Source: Candidatus Hestiella acidicharens (GTDB taxonomy: Archaea; Thermoproteota; Thermoprotei_A; Sulfolobales; Acidilobaceae). Taken from it: 5,127 nucleotides of DNA. The notes under the pieces were generated by a model. That model worked only from the letters and a program-made list of their open reading frames with translations, was not told where the DNA came from and did no database searches. The stretch spans positions 1 to 5,127 of the forward strand of contig WAJZ01000086.1 of assembly GCA_015523575.1 (NCBI GenBank), in the 5' to 3' direction. Made by a program: the position numbers and the translations under genes. Position 1 is the first letter of the stretch; every line of letters starts with the position of its first letter. This document shows, one piece after another, positions 1-4,150 of this stretch.

Positions 1-1
1 C

Positions 2-9
2 ATATATAC
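2..9 (+). promoter_or_regulatory. TATA-like box upstream of the RHH gene
   Basis: The stretch ATATATAC is centred about 26 bp upstream of the GGTG motif at 32-35, which fits the archaeal TBP box to transcription start distance. It would drive the RHH gene and probably the DedA and HhH genes behind it. Everything upstream is outside the window, so a purine-rich BRE cannot be judged. The surrounding sequence is AT-rich, which makes chance matches common. Confidence 0.4.
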
Positions 10-31
10 TTAGATATACTAGTAATACTAT

Positions 32-37
32 GGTGAT
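32..37 (+). promoter_or_regulatory. Ribosome binding site GGTGAT deciding the RHH start
   Basis: GGTGAT matches the archaeal Shine-Dalgarno consensus (GGAGGTGATC) over six bases and ends 4 nt before the ATG at 42. It therefore favours ATG 42 over the in-frame ATG at 30, whose first codons overlap this site. A leaderless start at 30 remains possible because the TATA-like box at 2-9 is at a suitable distance. Confidence 0.5.
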
Positions 38-41
38 ATGT

Positions 42-566
42 ATGTCAGAGAAGCATGGCGAGGAGAAAAAGCAGGAAAAAGTATACACTATTAGGGGTTT
101 GAATGAAGACCTTTACGAAAGCTTTTCCGGAAAGGCTAAAGATTTGGGTATAACTGTCGGTGAACTTATGAATCAGGCTATGGGACAGTTTTTGCTCACC
201 CTTGAAGTAAGCAAGGATATTAAGCAAAGGGTCGGAGAAAAGGTTGAAAGAGCGTCACACAAGTTTATAAGAGGCCCAATAGAAACCCTGAAGCAGATAA
301 TCAATAATGTTGCTGATTTCGAGCTAGTTTCGAACATAAGTGAACTTACTGTATCTAAATCAGATCTAGAGCTTGCAGAGAAGCCTTTAATATTTTCAAA
401 TATAAAAAAGCTAGAGTTTTCTCCAGATGTTGACGTAGACTTGATTAATGCCAAGGTGAGATCAATAAAGGTTGTAGACGAGGTTGTAATACCTTCTACA
501 ATCCCTGTCCTTGTTATAGCTAAAAAATGCCAGTTAGTAAAGAGAATAGTGCAGGTAAAGCAATAA
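42..566 (+). CDS. Ribbon-helix-helix (CopG/Arc-like) protein with an unassigned C-terminal domain
   Basis: A 174-residue protein beginning at ATG 42 (178 from the in-frame ATG 30). After a charged Lys/Glu-rich tail, residues of about 15-52 read as a ribbon-helix-helix fold: a strand YTIRGL, a helix beginning NEDLYESF, a GIT turn, and a second helix beginning TVGELMNQ. RHH proteins bind DNA as dimers through the strand, so a DNA-binding regulator, or the antitoxin half of a pair, is the family expectation. The rest, from about residue 90, is rich in alternating hydrophobic strand-like segments and matches no family I recognise. It may be a ligand-binding or oligomerisation domain. No typical toxin gene lies next to it; the following gene is a membrane protein. 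The start was chosen from GGTGAT at 32-37. The RHH call is fairly secure; any target, including self-regulation at the box at 2-9, is inference. Confidence 0.8.
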   Translation: MSEKHGEEKKQEKVYTIRGLNEDLYESFSGKAKDLGITVGELMNQAMGQFLLTLEVSKDIKQRVGEKVERASHKFIRGPIETLKQIINNVADFELVSNISELTVSKSDLELAEKPLIFSNIKKLEFSPDVDVDLINAKVRSIKVVDEVVIPSTIPVLVIAKKCQLVKRIVQVKQ

Positions 567-1273
567 GTGGTGCTATTCTGTTGAAGGGAAGCAGGGAAAA
601 CCTATTAGTATCAATAATATTTTTTGCGATTGGAGCATTTATATTTTCCTACCATTTTTTATTAAATCATAACATGACGAGCTTTTTCATAAATGCGAGT
701 TCTACTCTTTTAGCTAACAGCGGGATGATTTGGATATTAGTTTTGATGACGGCTGAGAGTGCTCTTGTTCCTATACCTAGTGAAATAGTGATGCCTTTAG
801 CAGGTTTGCTTGCAAGAACTCAAGGCTACAGCTTATTTAATGTAATAGTGTTAGGAACAGCTGGTAATGTGATTGGTTCAATAATTCTTTATTATATTGG
901 AATGTATGCCAGAGAACCTTACATAAATTTTTCTAAAAAATACCTTAGATTAAAGGAAGATTATATCAAAACAGCCGATGCATTGTTTAGCGAACATGGC
1001 TCTTCCATGGTTTTTTTCGGAAGAATAATGCCTCTCATAAGATCCATAATATCGCTTCCAGCCGGATTCTCGAAAATGAACCTAGCCAAGTTCATTTTCT
1101 ATACATTTTGGGGTTCCTTGATTTGGAATATTTCCCTTGCATTACTTGGTTATTACTTTGGCTCCAGCCTTTACGTAATATCATCCTTTGATTATGCTGT
1201 GGCAGGAATTATTTTTATTATTGGTATATATTACCTTGTAAAATACACGGGCTTGTTTACGAAAGGGGGTTAA
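527..1273 (+). CDS. DedA / VTT-domain integral membrane protein
   Basis: A 248-residue polytopic membrane protein (230 residues from TTG 581). Family marks numbered from ATG 527 are: ESALVPIPSE at residues 77-86 with both glutamates; the following AG of the half-helix at 92-93; the glycine-rich GNVIGSIILYYIG helix at 113-125; the basic signature GRIMPLIR at 165-172 with Arg166 and Arg172; AG at 179-180; and WGSLIWN at 195-201. Hydrophobic segments lie near residues 26-46, 66-97, 103-125, 186-212 and 222-240. DedA proteins are linked to membrane homeostasis, and some bacterial members translocate polyprenyl-phosphate lipid carriers. In an archaeon a dolichyl-phosphate carrier is a possible substrate, by inference. 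From ATG 527 it overlaps the RHH gene by 40 nt and has no visible ribosome binding site. TTG 581, 8 nt after GGTG at 569-572, removes the overlap and is about equally likely. The next gene starts 1 nt after its stop, so the two are probably cotranscribed. Confidence 0.9.
   Translation: MPVSKENSAGKAISGAILLKGSRENLLVSIIFFAIGAFIFSYHFLLNHNMTSFFINASSTLLANSGMIWILVLMTAESALVPIPSEIVMPLAGLLARTQGYSLFNVIVLGTAGNVIGSIILYYIGMYAREPYINFSKKYLRLKEDYIKTADALFSEHGSSMVFFGRIMPLIRSIISLPAGFSKMNLAKFIFYTFWGSLIWNISLALLGYYFGSSLYVISSFDYAVAGIIFIIGIYYLVKYTGLFTKGG
569..572 (+). promoter_or_regulatory. Possible ribosome binding site (GGTG) for an alternative TTG 581 start of the DedA gene
   Basis: GGTG just after the RHH stop codon ends 8 nt before an in-frame TTG at 581. 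The same four-base core precedes the other proposed starts in this window. If used, the DedA protein would start MKGSRENLL, directly before its first membrane segment, and the 40-nt overlap with the RHH gene would vanish. Confidence 0.35.
1265..1270 (+). promoter_or_regulatory. Ribosome binding site GGGGGT for the HhH gene
   Basis: GGGGGT lies inside the last codons of the DedA gene and ends 4 nt before the GTG at 1275. It differs from GGAGGT by one base. It supports the GTG start and suggests translation coupled to termination of the DedA reading frame. Confidence 0.5.
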
Positions 1274-1274
1274 C

Positions 1275-2000
1275 GTGGAAGAATGCATAGACAAGGACAA
1301 GTTAAAAAAGCTTAGGAAAGTTATTGATGTTTACTATTTAACTACTAATCCCTTGTTAAAGGATTTTACCGAAAGGAGTTTAAATTCTATGAGATGGGAT
1401 GGCATAGGCCTCCTTATGGTTCTAGATGCTGCATTTACGAGCGTTGGTCTTAACTATTTTAACATAGTTGTGCCGGCAATTATTAAGTTTAAAGAAAGTT
1501 TCTATGATACTGGCAAAATAAGGAGTTTTAACCAACTGCTTTCTTATAATAAAGAATCGTTGAGGCGTGTTTGGAAAAATAGCAGGTCTTGGAACGTCGC
1601 CTTTGGTATTGCGAAGACGCTTCATAAATACCCAGGCAATGATGATAGAGAAAGGCTTAGGTCTTGGGCAAGGAGTTCATCACTAGAAGGCTTTAGAGAT
1701 GATGAAATTGGTAAGGTAAAAGGTGTTGGATTAGTTACATATCAATACCTACGGATAATGGGCGGTGTAGACACGATAATGCCTGATAAAATTGTTATGA
1801 GGTTCATAGAAAAGGTTATTGATGAGGTCGGGATAAAGGTTCATTATAGAAATATAATGGATGAGATAAAAAAACTGGAGCATCTATTTAAAATGATAGG
1901 CGTTAGACCAGTAGAGATAACTTGGATGTCATGGTTAGTGGACTCAGAGCTCAGGAAAATCCTCTCGGGAGTTCACAAGGAAATACTATCTATCCTTTGA
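1275..2000 (+). CDS. Helix-hairpin-helix protein resembling HhH-GPD DNA glycosylases, catalytic Lys absent
   Basis: A 241-residue, mostly helical, basic protein starting at GTG 1275, with GGGGGT just upstream. Residues of about 144-164 (EIGKVKGVGLVTYQYLRIMGG) align by eye with the HhH hairpin of base-excision glycosylases (LPGVGxxTA). They are followed by VDTIMPDKIVMRF at 165-177, where Asp171 sits near the position of the conserved catalytic Asp (usual pattern PvDthVxR). At the position of the Schiff-base Lys of endonuclease III and OGG1 this protein has Val154. If it is an enzyme, it would be monofunctional, or it may only bind DNA. There is a single Cys (residue 4), so the [4Fe-4S] cluster of the Nth/MutY group is absent. 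The 50 residues before the hairpin are unusually rich in Trp and Arg. It does not look like archaeal AGOG. It is probably in an operon with DedA; a functional link between the two is not evident. The fold call is moderate and the substrate is unknown. Confidence 0.65.
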   Translation: MEECIDKDKLKKLRKVIDVYYLTTNPLLKDFTERSLNSMRWDGIGLLMVLDAAFTSVGLNYFNIVVPAIIKFKESFYDTGKIRSFNQLLSYNKESLRRVWKNSRSWNVAFGIAKTLHKYPGNDDRERLRSWARSSSLEGFRDDEIGKVKGVGLVTYQYLRIMGGVDTIMPDKIVMRFIEKVIDEVGIKVHYRNIMDEIKKLEHLFKMIGVRPVEITWMSWLVDSELRKILSGVHKEILSIL

Positions 2001-2011
2001 TGTTATATAGA

Positions 2012-2020
2012 TTTTTCTTT
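2012..2020 (+). terminator. U-rich tract, possible terminator of the RHH-DedA-HhH unit
   Basis: TTTTTCTTT begins 11 nt after the HhH stop codon, with no clear hairpin in front. Archaeal RNA polymerase commonly terminates at such T-rich tracts. The position before a new TATA-like box fits a transcript boundary, but T-rich runs are frequent in this AT-rich sequence. Confidence 0.35.
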
Positions 2021-2029
2021 GATCATAAA

Positions 2030-2038
2030 ATATTTATC
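2030..2038 (+). promoter_or_regulatory. TATA-like box upstream of the FAH-family gene
   Basis: ATATTTATC, preceded by A-rich sequence, is centred about 26-27 bp upstream of GGTG at 2060-2063, the same spacing as for the RHH and reductase genes. It would give a transcript starting close to position 2058, and so either a leader of about 15 nt or a leaderless message starting at ATG 2058. Confidence 0.4.
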
Positions 2039-2059
2039 TTTTAATGCCAACTATAAAAT

Positions 2060-2063
2060 GGTG
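2060..2063 (+). promoter_or_regulatory. Ribosome binding site (GGTG) for the FAH-family gene
   Basis: GGTG lies 6 nt before an in-frame TTG at 2070 and 9 nt before the ATG at 2073. A shorter AGGT at 2066-2069 is close to the same starts. The site argues for translation beginning at 2070 or 2073 instead of the farther upstream TTG at 2019, which precedes the proposed TATA box. Confidence 0.4.
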
Positions 2064-2072
2064 TCAGGTTTG

Positions 2073-2954
2073 ATGTTAAGTCGAAGTATAAAGTTTGCTG
2101 CTGTTGATGAAAGAAATCCAGCTTTGGCACTGTTCTATGACGGCAAATTTTATAGTCTGAAGAAATTAGAAAGATCCAATTATGATTTGAGGTTGGAGAA
2201 GTTTTATGCATCTTTTCCATTTTCTCTAGAAGAACTTTTGGTAGTCTACGATGATGTTATAACTTCAGAGCCAGTCGCGGATCTTTCAAGTAAGCTCCTT
2301 GCCCCAAATCCCTATCCAAGTAAAATTATTGGTATAGGAAAAAATTATAAGAGGCATATAAAGGAGATGAACCTTGGAAATAAACCGTCATTTTTCTTAA
2401 AAGCACCGAGTTCTCTTATTGGACATAATAATTCTATAGTTGTTCCTCCCTTTGTTAAAAAGCCAGATTATGAGGGGGAGGTAGTTCTTCTAATAGGAAG
2501 GAGAGTTAAAAATGCATCACCTCATGAAGCAAAAAAAGCTATAATCGGTTACTCTGCAGGTAATGATGTTACTGCTAGGGATTTGCAATACGGAGATGAA
2601 CCCTTACCTTGGAGCCAAGCAAAAAGCATCGACACCTTTACTCCTATAGGACCATATGTAAAAATTCTAGAGGATTATAGCGAATTAGAGGAAGTTTGCG
2701 TAAAAACTTTTTTAAATGGATCCTTGGTACAGGAGGGGTGTCCTGATGACATGATTCTTGATTACGCTCATATAGTTGCTGAAGCATCTAGGCTTATGAC
2801 TATTTATCCTGGAGATTTCATATTTACAGGAACACCAGCAGGTGTTGGCCATGCAACAGGGAAATATTTGAAGGATGGCGATAAGGTGAAGGTTGAAGTT
2901 TCAGGCATAGACCCACTAGTCAACAGGGTCTCAATAATAAAGGAGGCATATTAA
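2073..2954 (+). CDS. Fumarylacetoacetate hydrolase (FAH) family enzyme
   Basis: A 293-residue single-domain enzyme with a short N-terminal region (about residues 1-75) and the FAH catalytic fold after it. Visible motifs are: GIGKNYKRHIKEM (residues 87-99), carrying the His95/Glu98 pair seen in acylpyruvase-type members; YEGEV (133-137), with Glu134 and Glu136, and GNDVTARD (163-170), with Asp165, which form the divalent-metal triad; KSIDTFTPIGP (184-194); and GDFIFTGTPAGVG (247-259). The family hydrolyses or isomerises 2-oxo-acid compounds. It includes acylpyruvases, homoprotocatechuate-pathway isomerase/decarboxylases and archaeal 2-keto-3-deoxyarabinonate dehydratase; the motifs alone do not choose among these. 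ATG 2073 was preferred because the protein then begins like its relatives and follows GGTG. TTG 2070, ATG 2058 (298 residues) and TTG 2019 are in-frame alternatives. A reductase gene follows after a short gap, which hints at shared carbohydrate or oxo-acid metabolism, by inference only. It is cytosolic; no signal peptide is visible. Confidence 0.92.
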   Translation: MLSRSIKFAAVDERNPALALFYDGKFYSLKKLERSNYDLRLEKFYASFPFSLEELLVVYDDVITSEPVADLSSKLLAPNPYPSKIIGIGKNYKRHIKEMNLGNKPSFFLKAPSSLIGHNNSIVVPPFVKKPDYEGEVVLLIGRRVKNASPHEAKKAIIGYSAGNDVTARDLQYGDEPLPWSQAKSIDTFTPIGPYVKILEDYSELEEVCVKTFLNGSLVQEGCPDDMILDYAHIVAEASRLMTIYPGDFIFTGTPAGVGHATGKYLKDGDKVKVEVSGIDPLVNRVSIIKEAY

Positions 2955-2956
2955 AA

Positions 2957-2965
2957 ATATAAATT
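2957..2965 (+). promoter_or_regulatory. TATA-like box upstream of the aldo/keto reductase gene
   Basis: ATATAAATT, within a run of A and T directly after the FAH stop codon, is centred about 26 bp before GGTG at 2987. It is the best TATA match in the window and suggests that the reductase can be transcribed on its own as well as by readthrough from the FAH gene. Confidence 0.5.
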
Positions 2966-2985
2966 AACCCCATATCTTACTACAA

Positions 2986-2991
2986 AGGTGA
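2986..2991 (+). promoter_or_regulatory. Ribosome binding site AGGTGA deciding the reductase start
   Basis: AGGTGA ends 5 nt before the GTG at 2997. The in-frame GTG at 2988 lies inside this site and would have no ribosome binding site of its own, so GTG 2997 is preferred. A leaderless start at GTG 2988 is possible because the TATA-like box is about 26 bp upstream. Confidence 0.5.
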
Positions 2992-2996
2992 AAAAA

Positions 2997-3947
2997 GTGG
3001 AATTTGTAGAATTGGGAAGGACCAAGGAAAAGGTTTCAAGAATAGGTTTAGGAACTTGGCAGTTTAGTAATTCTTGGGGGTTAACTATATATGACAGTGC
3101 GAAGGAGATAATCTCATCATCCATAGAGATGGGCATAAACTTAATTAATACAGCAATGGTTTATGGAAATGGTATGAGTGAAAGGTTTATAGGAAGGGCT
3201 CTAGAAGAGCTTGGAATAGAGAGGAGTAGCGTTTTCGTAGTTACAAAAATACCTGGGCAGTTTCTATCTTATGATGATGTCTTTAAAGCCGTTGATAGAT
3301 CCTTAGAAAGGCTTCGTTTTGATTATATCGATGCATTGCTTGCTCATTGGCCACCTGCTTGGCACAACCACCCTACGTGTGAATATATGAAGGCTTTTGA
3401 AAGGCTTGTTGAATTGGGAAAGGTAAGGTATTTGGGGCTTAGCGATTATCCTATTGAGCTTGCCGAATCCGCAAGGTATTGTCTCTCTAAAAATGATATA
3501 CAAATCTTAGAGGCTAGGTATAACATAGTAGAAAGGCAAGCAGAGAAGGAAATAATACCATACGTAGAGTCTTCAGGGCTCTCTATGCTTGCTTGGAGCC
3601 CGTTGGCTAAAGCAGCCGTGTTAGCAAAATATTCTTTAGAAGAGGTATCAAACTTTAGTGACGTAAGAAAGGATGATGCAGTTTACTATCCGGATAACTA
3701 TAAACAAATACTGGTACTTGCTGAGGCGATAAAGGAAGTTGCCGAGAAGTATAATAAGAAACCTTCACAGGTGGCATTAAACTGGCTTATTATGTATAGC
3801 AAAAATGTTATACCAATACCAGGTGCCAAGAATAGAGATCAAGCAATAGAAAACGCAGGTTCTGTGGGTTGGAGAATGGATTACAGATATTGGAGAAAGC
3901 TGGACGAGATAAGCAGATCTATAAAATTGTCTTATGTCAACTTTTAG
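2997..3947 (+). CDS. Aldo/keto reductase family protein with Asn at the usual catalytic Asp
   Basis: A 316-residue (beta/alpha)8-barrel oxidoreductase of the AKR superfamily, expected to reduce carbonyl groups with NADPH in the cytosol. Motifs in order are: the N-terminal hairpin and first strand VSRIGLGTWQF (residues 13-23); INTAMVYGNGMSE (50-62), with Tyr56 as proton donor; VVTKIP with Lys84; YIDALLAHWP with His117; GKVRYLGLSDY; LEARYNIVER; AWSPLA; and near the C-terminus IPIPGAKN, the phosphate-binding part of the cofactor site. Three residues of the Asp-Tyr-Lys-His tetrad are present, but the Asp of the usual DTAxxYG motif is Asn51 (codon AAT at 3147-3149). This could lower or alter activity. 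The length is normal for the family and the frame is intact. The gene follows the FAH gene by about 40 nt and has its own TATA-like box. The substrate cannot be assigned; a sugar-derived aldehyde is only a guess from the neighbour. Confidence 0.92.
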   Translation: MEFVELGRTKEKVSRIGLGTWQFSNSWGLTIYDSAKEIISSSIEMGINLINTAMVYGNGMSERFIGRALEELGIERSSVFVVTKIPGQFLSYDDVFKAVDRSLERLRFDYIDALLAHWPPAWHNHPTCEYMKAFERLVELGKVRYLGLSDYPIELAESARYCLSKNDIQILEARYNIVERQAEKEIIPYVESSGLSMLAWSPLAKAAVLAKYSLEEVSNFSDVRKDDAVYYPDNYKQILVLAEAIKEVAEKYNKKPSQVALNWLIMYSKNVIPIPGAKNRDQAIENAGSVGWRMDYRYWRKLDEISRSIKLSYVNF

Positions 3948-3954
3948 AGCAAGT

Positions 3955-3963
3955 AAAAAGAAA
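3955..3963 (-). terminator. U-rich tract on the minus strand beyond the tnpB right end, possible terminator
   Basis: Read on the minus strand this is TTTCTTTTT, about 30 nt past the last element-like structure at 3993. A transcript from tnpB that ended here would carry the putative right-end RNA plus some 30 nt of host flank, a plausible length for a guide-bearing RNA. There is no hairpin in front, and T-rich runs are common here. Confidence 0.25.
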
Positions 3964-3992
3964 CTTAGAAATTAGCAAATAAGAAAATCAAC

Positions 3993-4150
3993 TACCGTTT
4001 CCCGTCCTAGGTCATCGTAGGTCTCTGTAGGGCGGTTCATTACGGTATCTCCCTGTCAGAGACATAAGCCGTTCTGATTATCCGCTACTTTTGGAACTTT
4101 TGAAATAATCGTAGCGGATAACCTTCCAGCCTCCCACCTTCATTAGCTGG
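3993..4150 (-). ncRNA. Candidate omega RNA (reRNA) scaffold / right end of the tnpB element
   Basis: TnpB proteins use an RNA made from the 3' end of tnpB and the element's right end. The expected place here is the minus strand from the end of the gene to about 3993. The region contains several complementary pairs. CCAGC/GCTGG (4126-4130 with 4146-4150) encloses the tnpB stop codon. A perfect 11-bp stem pairs 4078-4088 with 4111-4121. GTCTCTG/CAGAGAC pairs 4021-4027 with 4057-4063. TACCGT/ACGGTA pairs 3993-3998 with 4042-4047. CCGTCCT/AGGGCGG pairs 4002-4008 with 4029-4035, with one imperfect pair. The 7-bp pairing crosses the outer 6-bp one, so a pseudoknot is possible. The 5' end may lie deeper in tnpB. 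Location and structure are seen; the RNA itself is inferred. Confidence 0.5.
4078..4121. repeat. Perfect 11-bp inverted repeat with a 22-nt loop
   Basis: TTATCCGCTAC at 4078-4088 and GTAGCGGATAA at 4111-4121 are exact reverse complements. They lie 20-60 bp downstream of the tnpB stop. It is most simply a hairpin of the element's right end and of its RNA. The 22-nt loop is AT-rich with two TTTTG-like segments (ACTTTTGGAA and ACTTTTGAAA). Confidence 0.85.

Noticed and set aside
45..454. Two minus-strand open frames opposite the RHH gene
   Set aside because: They lie wholly antisense to a well-supported gene, have no recognisable domains, and the plus-strand protein has a clear RHH pattern and a ribosome binding site.
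1422..1625. Short minus-strand open frame opposite the HhH gene
   Set aside because: Antisense to a gene with a recognisable motif; no ribosome binding site or family resemblance.
2019..2072. TTG 2019 as start of the FAH-family protein
   Set aside because: It lies upstream of the proposed TATA box, has no ribosome binding site, and the added residues do not resemble the family's N-terminus.
2951..3136. Minus-strand open frame spanning the FAH-reductase junction
   Set aside because: It overlaps the reductase start region, where the sense frame encodes conserved AKR motifs. The opposite frame is a by-product.
3303..3503. Minus-strand open frame inside the reductase gene
   Set aside because: Antisense to conserved AKR sequence and without features of its own.
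3948..3982. Near-direct repeat AGCAAGTAA (3948-3956) and AGCAAATAA (3974-3982), considered as a target-site duplication or att site
   Set aside because: Both copies lie on the same side of the element, differ by one base and are AT-rich. IS605-type elements do not make target duplications.
3987..3991. TTGAT on the minus strand, identical to the TAM of a known TnpB (ISDra2)
   Set aside because: A TAM belongs at the left end of the element, not in the flank beyond the right end, and a 5-bp AT-rich match is expected by chance.
4006..4033. Period-10 motif array considered as a CRISPR array
   Set aside because: Units are only about 6 bp with 4-bp intervals, far too short for CRISPR repeats and spacers, and no cas genes are present.
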